From contig JBGAGG010000008.1 in assembly GCA_044226845.1 (NCBI GenBank), forward strand, positions 62,001 to 126,000: a DNA stretch of 64,000 nucleotides. The letters run 5' to 3'. The notes under the pieces were generated by a model that was not told the origin of the DNA, did no database searches, and saw only the letters and a list, made by a program, of their open reading frames with translations. The first letter of the stretch is position 1. Each line of letters starts with the position of its first letter. Of this stretch, positions 15,537 to 24,850 are shown piece by piece. The DNA is from JAFDZO01 sp044226845 (lineage in GTDB: Bacteria; Bacteroidota; Ignavibacteria; Tepidaquicellales; Tepidaquicellaceae). The position numbers were made by a program, and so were the translations under genes.

Positions 15537-16721
15537 ATGATACCTGCAATAAGCTCTGACAAAGAATTATTCGAATTTATAAGAAATGCTGAAACCAATT
15601 CTGCCATTAATGAGAGTATTTCACTAAAGGAAATATTCTCAAAATATACTTTTCTAACAATCGATATAGATAAAATATTAGAAAAAAATCGGACAGATAA
15701 AGATATTTTGCTGATTGATGCGAGAAGTGAAAATGAATATAACGAGAGTACCCTTCCCTTTGCAAAAAATTTTCCCGTATTAAATAATCTTGAGAGACAT
15801 AATGTAGGACTGCTTTATAAAAAATACTCTCAAAGTGCAGCAATATGGCTGGCAACAGAATATGCAAATCCAAAAAGTAACTCACTTTTGAAATTTTTAA
15901 AAAGTAACGGCGCAGATGAAAAAGAATTGATTGTTTTCTGCTGGCGGGGAGGAGGAAGAAGTAAATATCTTTCTAAAATGATTACTGACCTGGGTTATAA
16001 CGTAAAATTTTTATCCGGCGGCCAGAAAGCTTACAGAAGAAAAGTAAATGAATTTTTCTCTGACGAAAATCAAAAATTTAAACTTATAGAGTTAAGAGGG
16101 CAGACAGGTTCGGGAAAAACTGAACTTCTGAATGAGTTAAAAAAAGAATTACCTGTCATTGATTTAGAATTTGCTGCAAGGCATTATTCAAGTTTGTTCG
16201 GAAATATCCCATACGATATAAATGATTTTCCGCGGGTAAAAAATCAGACTGCATTTGAGAATTCATTATTTGAGCAATTCGCAAAATATGATTTAATCAA
16301 ACTGCCTTTATTTTTAATTGAAAGCGAGAGCAAACGTGTCGGCGATTTCGAAATTCCGAAGAATTTGTTCAATGCTATAGAAAATGCTCCATGTATCGAA
16401 ATTGAATCATCCAATGAAAACAGAATAAAAAGAATAGTGCATGATTATTTTGGCGATGATAATCGCGGACTGGAACCAATGAAAAAAATCCTTTCAGATA
16501 AAGAAAAATTTTTTAAGGCTCAGCTTAGCACAGAAGTTTACGACAGATTAATGGACTATTTACAAAATGCAGAAGTAAGTAAATTTACGGCTGAAATGAT
16601 GGCTCTATATTACGATAAAAGATATAAAGTGAAACCTAAGGAACCGGCTGCTAAAATTAGTTTTGACGAAATTGGGAAAACAAAAAAACAAATTGTTAAC
16701 ATTTACAAAAGTTTACTTTAA
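15537..16721 (+). CDS. selU: tRNA 2-selenouridine synthase
   Basis: 394 residues, slightly longer than the E. coli enzyme of about 364 (also called MnmH or YbbB) because of an N-terminal extension of about 45 residues. A rhodanese domain (about 45-170) carries the catalytic Cys135 in VFCWRGGGRS. The P-loop domain has Walker A GQTGSGKT at 188-195, and the family's conserved YYDKRYK-type end is present. With geranyl-diphosphate and selenophosphate it converts 2-thiouridine to 2-selenouridine at the wobble position of certain tRNAs. Directly after selD, it explains the selenium supply and suggests that tRNA modification is at least one selenium use here. Confidence 0.92.
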   Translation: MIPAISSDKELFEFIRNAETNSAINESISLKEIFSKYTFLTIDIDKILEKNRTDKDILLIDARSENEYNESTLPFAKNFPVLNNLERHNVGLLYKKYSQSAAIWLATEYANPKSNSLLKFLKSNGADEKELIVFCWRGGGRSKYLSKMITDLGYNVKFLSGGQKAYRRKVNEFFSDENQKFKLIELRGQTGSGKTELLNELKKELPVIDLEFAARHYSSLFGNIPYDINDFPRVKNQTAFENSLFEQFAKYDLIKLPLFLIESESKRVGDFEIPKNLFNAIENAPCIEIESSNENRIKRIVHDYFGDDNRGLEPMKKILSDKEKFFKAQLSTEVYDRLMDYLQNAEVSKFTAEMMALYYDKRYKVKPKEPAAKISFDEIGKTKKQIVNIYKSLL

Positions 16722-16731
16722 GAAGGTTTAA

Positions 16732-17673
16732 GTGGATATATTTACAATTGTTCTTACAATTCTTGGCTTATGCCTGTTTGAAATTATAAGCAGTGTCGAT
16801 AATGCTATAATTAATGCAGAAGTTTTATCGACGATGTCTGAAAAGGCTAAAAGATGGTTCTTATTCTGGGGAATTCTTTTCGCTGTTTTCCTTGTACGCG
16901 GAATGCTACCAATGGCTATTATTTATTTCACTGTCCCTGACCTTGGCTTATGGGGCTCAATAACAGCTGCATTCAGCAGCGACCCGAGTGTTCATAAGGC
17001 AGTTGATGACGCTTCACCCGTTCTGCTTATGGGCGGCGGTACATTCCTAGTATTTCTTTTCCTCTACTGGTTATTTCTTGAGCAGAAACATTATGCTTTT
17101 AAGATTGAAAAGTTTTTTGTTAAACATGGTATCTGGTTTTACGCACTTGCTTCAGTTATTCTTTCAGGACTTATCTGGTTCTCTGTCAAAACAAATCCTA
17201 TAATGTGTTTCGGTGCTGCGCTTGGCGCTTCGGCATTTTTTATTACATCAGGTTTTAAAACCAATGCTGAAGAGCAGGAAAAGAAACTGATGAAAAAAGG
17301 AATGTCGGATATCAGCAAAATTATTTATCTCGAGCTTATAGATGCAACATTTTCTATTGACGGAGTTCTCGGAGCATTTGCTTTTACTTTATCGGTTCCT
17401 CTTATCCTTGCGGGTAACGGACTTGGAGCAGTAGTATTAAGACAATTGACAGTCGGTAATATAGACAGAATTAAGCAGTACTTGTATTTAAAGAATGGCG
17501 CTCTTTACTCTGTATTCTTCCTGGGAATAATTATGATTGTCGATAGCTTCCGTATTCATATTCCTGAATGGGTTTCTCCGGCAATTACATTTTTAATTGT
17601 AGGTTATTTCTTCTACCGCTCGCGAAAAGAGATTATCAGAAAAGACAGATTAGAAAAAAAGAAAGGGGCATAA
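16732..17673 (+). CDS. DUF475 / TerC-like integral membrane protein
   Basis: 313 residues with about eight membrane helices. The first helix contains EIISSVDNAIINAEVLSTM and a later one IYLELIDATFSIDGVLGAFAF. These twin E-x-x-x-S-[VI]-D sequences are the paired acidic motifs of the TerC/DUF475 superfamily, whose members are linked to metal-ion handling and tellurite resistance. Start is GTG, 10 bp after the selU stop, so it may share the selD-selU transcript. A link between this protein and selenium or tellurium chemistry is tempting but only positional. The stop codon lies inside the terminator hairpin. Confidence 0.85.
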   Translation: MDIFTIVLTILGLCLFEIISSVDNAIINAEVLSTMSEKAKRWFLFWGILFAVFLVRGMLPMAIIYFTVPDLGLWGSITAAFSSDPSVHKAVDDASPVLLMGGGTFLVFLFLYWLFLEQKHYAFKIEKFFVKHGIWFYALASVILSGLIWFSVKTNPIMCFGAALGASAFFITSGFKTNAEEQEKKLMKKGMSDISKIIYLELIDATFSIDGVLGAFAFTLSVPLILAGNGLGAVVLRQLTVGNIDRIKQYLYLKNGALYSVFFLGIIMIVDSFRIHIPEWVSPAITFLIVGYFFYRSRKEIIRKDRLEKKKGA

Positions 17674-17690
17674 AGCCCCTTTTTATATAA
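17662..17690. terminator. Bidirectional terminator
   Basis: Stem AAAGGGGC / GCCCCTTT with a 5-nt loop and a T-run on each strand. It overlaps the last four codons of the DUF475 gene and also serves the convergent 17693-17998 gene. Confidence 0.85.
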
Positions 17691-17692
17691 TT

Positions 17693-17998
17693 TCAAAGTA
17701 GTTTTTTCCACGACTTAAACATTTTTGTTCTATCTCCATCTTTACAATAAATTCTCATTGATGGTTCATTTGCCAGATTACTACAAAATTTAGTGTGCCA
17801 GAAATTCTTTGTTTCAGTTACAGCTAAAACTATACTGTACTTCTCAATCGGTTCAACTATTTTACAACTTCCTATTCCGCCAACTTTTTCCGCTTTAGTG
17901 ATTCTAATCGCATTTTCAATTTCTTTTCTTTTAGTTCTTAAATCTAGATTTTCATCCGTGTTGATTAAATCTAATTTGTACTTTACTGATTCTACCAT
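17693..17998 (-). CDS. Hypothetical protein, 101 residues
   Basis: No family recognised. The N-terminal half is a charged helix (LRTKRKEIENAIRITKAEK). The C-terminal half is more strand-like: IGSCKIVEPIEKYSIVLAV, FWHTKFCSNLANEP and RIYCKDGDRTKMF. It has three cysteines and an aromatic/basic end (FKSWKKLL). No signal peptide or membrane helix. It begins 21 bp after the stop of the subtilisin-like protease gene and ends at a shared terminator, a believable position for a small gene. A plus-strand open frame over the same bases looks like non-protein sequence. Confidence 0.5.
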   Translation of the reverse strand: MVESVKYKLDLINTDENLDLRTKRKEIENAIRITKAEKVGGIGSCKIVEPIEKYSIVLAVTETKNFWHTKFCSNLANEPSMRIYCKDGDRTKMFKSWKKLL

Positions 17999-18019
17999 AG
18001 AAAAGCCTAAAGTGTTTTT

Positions 18020-21000
18020 TTATTTTACCAATATCATCCGTTTTGTTTGTACAAAATCTTTCGTTCCGAATGAAGCATTAATTGTATAGAAATAAACTCC
18101 GCTTGAATAATTTTCAGCATTTAATTTCACTGTATTATAACCTGCTTTAAATTCAGAATTCAATAACACGCTAATCAATCTTCCGGTTATATCATAAATC
18201 AATAAATTCACTTTAGAGTCCACCGGCAAATCAAAATTAATTGTAGTAGATGGATTAAACGGATTAGGGTAATTTTGCATCAAAGCAAATTGTGTTGGTA
18301 AACCTACAATCACTTCATTCGATAAATTATAATATTTAAAATTTCCATTATAATCTATTTGTTTTAAGCGATAGTGATATTTACCCGTATTCACATTTCT
18401 GTCTTCAAATGAATAATAGTTTATCTGATTCGAATTTCCGTTTCCGGCAATAAAAGATAAAGTACTCCAAACATAATTTTCATTTGCTCTCTGCACTTCA
18501 AAGCCTTTATTATTAATTTCAGAAACCGTGCTCCAGTTCAATTTAATATTATTTCTATTAGCAATAGATGTAAAATTACTGAGCTCCACCGGAAGCGGAG
18601 TATCACTTTGTAAAGAAACTTTGAACGTTGATTTCGAGGGATCATTAGTTGTAATATCCATCGTTGCATTTTCTACTCCGTCTAACTGAATCTCATTTCC
18701 GCGCGGAGGTTTAGCTAAGGGATTACATCTCACTCTGAATAATCCGCTGTCATTTGGAGCAATTACTCCCGGAAGCGATGAAAGCAAATTATACTTTGAA
18801 GCATAGGTACCTGAGAACGATGCACCAGAAACTGTTAAATTTGCATTTCCCTTATTCTTCAAATAAAAATCTACAGTATCGACAAAATCCGTTGTGCCAA
18901 AGTTCATTGTTGAATCTACCGGTGAATCTAATCTTGCGCTAGGGCTAGTTGTCCCGGAAGATTTATATAGAGTAATAAAAATACTATCTGCTGTTCCTGT
19001 ATAAACATTATACATATTATAATACAATATATTCCAGTTGCCGGCGGCATCTAATCCGTTATATCCCCTGAAAAAATAATCAGGCTTATAAAATCCGTTT
19101 GTGAACGGGTCGCTTCCCTGCGCCCAGAACTGCGAAGCTGAATCAACTGCAGTTGCATTAGTAATCCCGGTCGTAAAAGCAAAGGGACCGTTATTAGCTG
19201 TAATACATTTTCTATTAAAAGAAGAATTGGTATTAGGATTAACTAGTATCAATTTGTAAACAAGATTTGCCTGATGGCGAACATATAACCGTACTTTTGT
19301 TTTTAGAATTTTGAATGAAGAAAAAGTAACGTTAGATGATGTTGCTGTACCTGTTCCCGGCAATGCAAAGGAAGGAACTTTCTGAGTAACACCTTCTAAT
19401 CTTGCAACAGAATAATAGCATAAGTTTGTAGTGTCAGGTGCATGTACTGGAAATATAGCAGTGTTGCCGGTATTATCTTTTGCTTTCAGATAATATTGTA
19501 TCTGGGTTTCCCACCCTTGTCCCGGAATACTAAAAGTAAATGAATCTCCTATCTTAGTAATAAAATTTGCTGAGTCAAACGCAGACCATCCCGCATTATT
19601 TTTGTTTGTTCTGTAAATTACTTTGGGCTTAGATATTGAAGTATCTATAGAAGTACCATCTTGATCTATAATTTCAGCAATGAACTGAGTTGGATAAGTG
19701 TATGAATGTGATTCAACTGCAAGATGATTTATAGTCGGAGGCGCAACATCCACACCTGCTGCTAATCTAACTGAATTGAAAGCATTCAGCCTTCCGTATG
19801 CCATATAGCTGCTCCACTTACCATAGGTTTTTGTTAAAGCATAATCTGTGTTTTCAATTTTATCGCAGCCTCTTAAAAGATTTCCAATTAACTGTGCTCT
19901 TGTTTGAGAAGTATTTATTGATAAAACTAATGCAGCCACCCCAGCAGCGCTAGCGCAGGAAGCAGAAGTACCTCCGAATACCATACTGTAATTTCCTGCA
20001 ACGCCTGCTGAATCATTATCTCCGCCTGTACCCTGTATATCTATTGTCGGAACAATAGAGGGTGCAACGCAATCAACATCTCCGTTAGCATCCTCTCCGA
20101 AGTTGCTGCCGACTCTGAACTGATTTCCTGTACCCGGTGATTTTAACTGGTCGTATGGAGTTGATGAACCGACACTGACTACATTAGGTAAATACGAAGG
20201 ATATGCCGGAGCATTTCTTCCTTCATTTCCGGATGCAAAAAATATTATTGCTCCAAGTCCTCCTCTACCGCTCGTTGCGCAATTATTAATCGCAGTGGTA
20301 AGTGTAACATCTGCTTCAGCATCCCAGCTGCAGCTTATTATAGATATACCATTCACTCTTGCCGTATCAAATGCTCTCGCTTGAATTATTGTAGTAGTAG
20401 TACCTGAACTTGTGAAAATTTTATAAGAACGGATCTTGCAGCCGCTTGCAATTCCTGAGACACCTAAGTTATTATTTGTTACTGCACCAATAATTCCTGC
20501 GCAGTTAGTGCCGTGTCCGAAAGAAATAGAATCTAACGGTACTCCGTAAGAGTCAATCACAGCATCATATCCTGTTAAAACATTCCCGGCAAAATCCGGA
20601 TGAGTGGAATCTATACCTGTATCAAATATTGCGACTTCAACAGAAGCTGAACCTGTTGTATAATCCCAAGCTTCAGGCAAGTTCATGTCAGAACCGGCTA
20701 AACCATTGAAAGTAGTTACATCTCCGTTGGAGCTGGAACTGCTTTTTACAGTCTGTCCTGTATTATTCAGATTCCATTGTCCGCCGAATCTTGTATCATT
20801 AGGATTAAAGCATAGCGTACTGCCTTCAGGATAAATAAAATTCGGCTCACAATATTCAAATAGTCCTGACTGAAAATATTCATCTGAAAGCACAATAGAC
20901 GATTTTGAAACTCCGTTTTTCGTTTTTAAATAAAATCCCTTTTCATCAGTTACATTGCCTAAAATGGTAACTCCATTTTTTTCATTTAAAAAATCAATCT

Positions 21001-21403
21001 TTGCTTTGTCACTTATATTCTTTAATCTAACTATAAATTCATCTGCACAAACTACAGTAATATCGGAGGAAGAGCCGTGATATACTGGTGCTGCAAACTT
21101 TATTAAATCATTTCGTGAGGATAATTTTGCTATTGCACTTCGCATTTTAAGCTCACTTCCTATTCCTTTGAAATTAATTGTATAAATATTATTTATTGCC
21201 TCTTTAACTTCATCTTCTTTGCTTACCAGATTTTTTAATTCATTTTCAACAGAAATTCTTGAACTTCCGTATTGATTTAAAACAACAACGACCTTATCGT
21301 TTCTTTCTTTTAAATCAAACGTTCTTTGTGCTGAAACTGAATTGTAAGCAATAAGAGGTTTAACAAGGAGAAGTGATACTATTAATATGAAAAGATATTT
21401 CAT
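18020..21403 (-). CDS. Subtilisin-like (S8) protease with T9SS sorting domain
   Basis: 1127 residues. Signal peptide (LFILIVSLLLVKPLIAYNSVSA), a propeptide region to about 200, then the S8 domain. Its triad is visible: D261 in VAIFDTGIDSTHPD, H297 in SFGHGTNCAGIIGA and S480 in FGGTSASCASAAG, with the oxyanion Asn in FFASGNEGRN. A jelly-roll, P-domain-like segment follows (about 680-830), then an NHL/choice-of-anchor-like segment and the FN3-like LPVELSNFTSI...KLNW region. It ends in a T9SS type A domain (NYPNPFNPSTTINFDLP to TKRMILVK). The protein should be exported by Sec, passed through the type IX system, and released or anchored at the surface, where it would degrade proteins. Confidence 0.92.
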   Translation of the reverse strand: MKYLFILIVSLLLVKPLIAYNSVSAQRTFDLKERNDKVVVVLNQYGSSRISVENELKNLVSKEDEVKEAINNIYTINFKGIGSELKMRSAIAKLSSRNDLIKFAAPVYHGSSSDITVVCADEFIVRLKNISDKAKIDFLNEKNGVTILGNVTDEKGFYLKTKNGVSKSSIVLSDEYFQSGLFEYCEPNFIYPEGSTLCFNPNDTRFGGQWNLNNTGQTVKSSSSSNGDVTTFNGLAGSDMNLPEAWDYTTGSASVEVAIFDTGIDSTHPDFAGNVLTGYDAVIDSYGVPLDSISFGHGTNCAGIIGAVTNNNLGVSGIASGCKIRSYKIFTSSGTTTTIIQARAFDTARVNGISIISCSWDAEADVTLTTAINNCATSGRGGLGAIIFFASGNEGRNAPAYPSYLPNVVSVGSSTPYDQLKSPGTGNQFRVGSNFGEDANGDVDCVAPSIVPTIDIQGTGGDNDSAGVAGNYSMVFGGTSASCASAAGVAALVLSINTSQTRAQLIGNLLRGCDKIENTDYALTKTYGKWSSYMAYGRLNAFNSVRLAAGVDVAPPTINHLAVESHSYTYPTQFIAEIIDQDGTSIDTSISKPKVIYRTNKNNAGWSAFDSANFITKIGDSFTFSIPGQGWETQIQYYLKAKDNTGNTAIFPVHAPDTTNLCYYSVARLEGVTQKVPSFALPGTGTATSSNVTFSSFKILKTKVRLYVRHQANLVYKLILVNPNTNSSFNRKCITANNGPFAFTTGITNATAVDSASQFWAQGSDPFTNGFYKPDYFFRGYNGLDAAGNWNILYYNMYNVYTGTADSIFITLYKSSGTTSPSARLDSPVDSTMNFGTTDFVDTVDFYLKNKGNANLTVSGASFSGTYASKYNLLSSLPGVIAPNDSGLFRVRCNPLAKPPRGNEIQLDGVENATMDITTNDPSKSTFKVSLQSDTPLPVELSNFTSIANRNNIKLNWSTVSEINNKGFEVQRANENYVWSTLSFIAGNGNSNQINYYSFEDRNVNTGKYHYRLKQIDYNGNFKYYNLSNEVIVGLPTQFALMQNYPNPFNPSTTINFDLPVDSKVNLLIYDITGRLISVLLNSEFKAGYNTVKLNAENYSSGVYFYTINASFGTKDFVQTKRMILVK

Positions 21404-21479
21404 AAGCGGTTAGTTTAAAATTGAAGAAATTAAATATAAAAGGAATAGGTAAAAGAAGAAATTATATTTGGGAGATAAA

Positions 21480-21514
21480 AAAAATCCGGCAGACAATGAA
21501 GCCTGCCGGATTGA
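21480..21514 (-). terminator. Rho-independent terminator
   Basis: Stem AATCCGGCAG / CTGCCGGATT (21483-21512, imperfect centre) followed on the minus strand by eight T residues. It ends the 21534-24683 gene. Confidence 0.88.
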
Positions 21515-21533
21515 AAAGAAAAGTTTGTTATGA

Positions 21534-24500
21534 TTATTTAATCAACATCATTTTCAATGTCTTTACAAAATTTTGGTTTCCACCATCTGCATTGATTTGG
21601 TAGAAATAAACACCGCTTGAAAGACTTGAAGCGTTAAAGTTTATTGTGTAGTAACCTGCAACCTGTACTTGATTTACAAGTGAAGCAACTTCTCTACCTG
21701 TAACATCAAATATTTTAATTGCAACTTTACTATCGAATGGAATATCATAACTTATCTTTGTTGCAGGATTGAATGGGTTCGGATAATTCTGAGCAAGCTC
21801 AAATTTATTCGGAACACCAACACTTACTAATCCTGATAATTGATAATATTTGTAGTTACCATTGAAATCAATTTGTTTCAATCTGTAGCCATATGTTCCT
21901 TTTGCTAAACCTGCATCTTTAAAGGTATATGACATTTCTGAATTTGTAGTACCGTTACCTGAAACAAAACCAACTTTAGACCAGTTAGTTGTTCCATTTA
22001 CAGCTCTTTCAATTTCAAAACCTGAATTGTTTAACTCAGATACTGTTCTCCAGTTTAATGTAACTTCGTTTCTTACAGAATTTGCTGTGAAAGAAGATAA
22101 CTCAACCGGTACTAAACCACCATTGTTGTTAATGAAACTTGCAATCACGTCAAAAATTTCTATCGGTGAATCAACTGTTGCTGCTTTCGTTCTATAGTTT
22201 GCATAAACATTTGTACCATAAAAAACATTGTAATTAGCACCAATGTAATATACTGCTGCAGATGAATCACCTGTTGTAGTTGTTAATGGTAAAAATGCTG
22301 CTGCACCGCCGTACCATGTTGCTGCCTGTACCATATCAGGGAATGGATCTGCTACTGAGTCACCTGAAATACCTGCAAATGGTGAACCGGGTGCACCGTA
22401 GATTTTGTCGCCTGATCCCAAAACAGAAGTTCCCCAATCATCGGAAACATAAGTTGCACGTAAATATTGTCTGTAGAATAATGTATCAGCAGCAGTAGCT
22501 GAGACATTTCTAATAGGATCATTATTATATCCTAAATCATTACCGAATATTGCTAAAGATTTTTTATTAGGAGCTGTTGAATTATCCAAGAAAGCTTTTA
22601 ATGAATCTCTTACAACTGCAGTCCAGGTTCCGGATGAAGCCAACAAATAATAAACACTTCTCCATGCTCTGAATGAGTTTGTAAAAGTTGCACCGTCAAC
22701 AACATCAAACATTCCTGTGTAACCGCCGTTGTTTAACTGATTTGTGAGAGAATCACGGCTTGCTGCATCTGTATAAAGCAAACATACATTTTTAGCAATT
22801 ATAGGTGTAAATGATTTTGTAAGTTTATCGTTTGTATTGCTTTGGTCTCCGCCTAATTCAGTTGAATCAGCAATTGTATAAGCAGTACCTGATACAAATC
22901 CGGTGAAATCAGGGAATGTAGTTACAGCTGTTCCGTTAGAAGCAAGATTTGAAATAGAAACAGAATTGTTATATACCAATGTATTTGTATTATCGTAAAT
23001 TTTTCTTACAACATTGAAAGAATTTGTAGATAAACCATAATTTGAGACAGAGCCTGTCATTGGAATTGCTGTGGTGCCTGATGTGAAATAAGTTGTTCCG
23101 CTTTGATTAACCGCTGAAGTACCAACATCGTTATTAAGGGCAAACTTCGGCTCAATCATAAATCTGAATGCATTTGCCGGTGAAAAGTCTGTCCATGAAG
23201 TACCGCCTGTAGGACTTGTATAATAGAATGTACTGTCTCTTATTGGTGTTTCACTTTGATATGAAAAACTTACGTTCACAATACCTGTTTGTCTTACACC
23301 AACAAAGAAATCACCACTAACTGATACAGGAGGATCAACTAAAACAGTATAAGCACCCGCTGCAGAAGTTAATGACGATGATGTATATAAATTTGTTCCT
23401 GGTGTTCCGCCTGGTCCCGTAGCATCCCAAATACCTACCTGAAATGGCTGACCGCCGGTTGAAAAGTTTACATCTATTTGATTGATTGAATTTGGAGAAT
23501 TAGTTTTAAATCTTGCAACAAAGTCACCTGATGCCCCTGTAAATCCTACACCACCATCAGGAGTAAACTTTTGTCCGTATCCATAAGTATTTGAATTAAT
23601 CCTGGTAATTTTTGCACTCCTATTATTTGATATAACATCTTCTCCCGGCTGCTGAGCAATATCCACAATAATAGAATCATTTTCACTTAACGTAGGTGTA
23701 AAGTCATTAAAGAAAACTTCCTGAGATGTATTTGAGGCTAATCCCGTTACTGTTGCAACATTAGAATATCTGACTGTACCTGTTGCAGAATCTTTTATTG
23801 AAATATTTACATCGAAAGTAATTGGAGATGCTGAATTATTTTTTACTAGAGTAGAAATATTAAAAGGAACACCGAATGGTCTTGGTACTTTACCATAAGT
23901 ATAAGTTTGAGTAATTGCAACTACGTCATTTAATGCATTACCGAATCTTGTTTCAGGTCTGAAAGTTGTGGTTGCACCAGTTTGACCATTTACTGGAGTA
24001 ACAGCATTTGACTGAAAAGTTAACATAACATTACCTGCCAAAGCCGTATTACAATAGACAGTCGGATTTCCTGTTGCTAATGTCGGGTCTAAAGTTGTAT
24101 AAACAAAGATTACTAATACTCCATTACCCGGTGTGGGGGTAAATGTTGAAGTTCCGGTACCGCCCACTGGAACATCAATATAGAAAGCTGTGGACTGCGC
24201 CGGTATGCTTATTGTCCCTTCAATAATTTTCGTGAAACCTGTCGTGCCGTTTGTATCAATAAAAGTGCTTCCCATTGTAAGAGCAGTTGCTGATGTATCT
24301 TTTACATAAACTTTTAGTCTGCCTGTTGTTCCTACTGATTGGGCAATACCACTGGCAACGTTCCAAGACCAGCCAATCGATGTTAAAGCATTTGCACCAA
24401 AACCTGAAGTAGTCATTTCTGAACCGGAAATCAAATATTTACCGTTAATAAATCTTCTTGACCCTTGTGGTGCTCTACCGTTACCTGAAGTTGAACCATT

Positions 24501-24683
24501 AGATGGTAAAACTGTTACGTTCATTGCATCTAAATTTGAGCCGTTATTATTAGTTGTTGTGAGCTTGGGTGAATTACCAAGACTCATAGGTGTAATTTTT
24601 ACAGGAATATTTTGAGAAAAAGATGTTCCTGTAAAAATGCACAGCATTAATATTACGAAAAAAAGTGTGTATTTTTTTTCCAT
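21534..24683 (-). CDS. Large T9SS-exported protein, function unknown
   Basis: 1049 residues. A signal peptide (TLFFVILMLCIFTGTSFSQ) is followed by long Ser/Thr/Gly/Asn-rich beta sequence. Seen in order: an N-terminal beta domain (about 60-250), a CARDB-like region (about 260-365: FNISTLVKNNSASPITFDV), and a choice-of-anchor-like domain with FQVGIWDATGPGG and FFVGVRQTG. A segment with VCLLYTDAASRDSLTNQLNN may be a Rossmann-like insert. The FN3-like LPVELSSFTANS region and a T9SS type A domain (NYPNPFNPATKISYDIP) close the protein. No catalytic motif was recognised; it may be an adhesin or surface-layer component. TTTAACCTAAA lies 11 bp before the ATG. Confidence 0.85.
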   Translation of the reverse strand: MEKKYTLFFVILMLCIFTGTSFSQNIPVKITPMSLGNSPKLTTTNNNGSNLDAMNVTVLPSNGSTSGNGRAPQGSRRFINGKYLISGSEMTTSGFGANALTSIGWSWNVASGIAQSVGTTGRLKVYVKDTSATALTMGSTFIDTNGTTGFTKIIEGTISIPAQSTAFYIDVPVGGTGTSTFTPTPGNGVLVIFVYTTLDPTLATGNPTVYCNTALAGNVMLTFQSNAVTPVNGQTGATTTFRPETRFGNALNDVVAITQTYTYGKVPRPFGVPFNISTLVKNNSASPITFDVNISIKDSATGTVRYSNVATVTGLASNTSQEVFFNDFTPTLSENDSIIVDIAQQPGEDVISNNRSAKITRINSNTYGYGQKFTPDGGVGFTGASGDFVARFKTNSPNSINQIDVNFSTGGQPFQVGIWDATGPGGTPGTNLYTSSSLTSAAGAYTVLVDPPVSVSGDFFVGVRQTGIVNVSFSYQSETPIRDSTFYYTSPTGGTSWTDFSPANAFRFMIEPKFALNNDVGTSAVNQSGTTYFTSGTTAIPMTGSVSNYGLSTNSFNVVRKIYDNTNTLVYNNSVSISNLASNGTAVTTFPDFTGFVSGTAYTIADSTELGGDQSNTNDKLTKSFTPIIAKNVCLLYTDAASRDSLTNQLNNGGYTGMFDVVDGATFTNSFRAWRSVYYLLASSGTWTAVVRDSLKAFLDNSTAPNKKSLAIFGNDLGYNNDPIRNVSATAADTLFYRQYLRATYVSDDWGTSVLGSGDKIYGAPGSPFAGISGDSVADPFPDMVQAATWYGGAAAFLPLTTTTGDSSAAVYYIGANYNVFYGTNVYANYRTKAATVDSPIEIFDVIASFINNNGGLVPVELSSFTANSVRNEVTLNWRTVSELNNSGFEIERAVNGTTNWSKVGFVSGNGTTNSEMSYTFKDAGLAKGTYGYRLKQIDFNGNYKYYQLSGLVSVGVPNKFELAQNYPNPFNPATKISYDIPFDSKVAIKIFDVTGREVASLVNQVQVAGYYTINFNASSLSSGVYFYQINADGGNQNFVKTLKMMLIK

Positions 24684-24785
24684 AGGTTTGTTTTTTTAGG
24701 TTAAATTTTGTTTAATAATGATTAGAATAAAACTAAAAGAAATCCTAACAAAAACCTAACATTTTTGAAGGTTTATATATAAATG

Positions 24786-24822
24786 AAAAAACCTTGCTAT
24801 TCAAATGAAAACAAGGTTTTAG
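24786..24822 (-). terminator. Terminator of the urate-degradation operon
   Basis: 9-bp stem AAAACCTTG / CAAGGTTTT with a 15-nt loop and T-run on the minus strand, just after the last gene of the operon. Confidence 0.82.
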
Positions 24823-24850
24823 ATAAGAAATATTTTATCTTAATCAGAAT

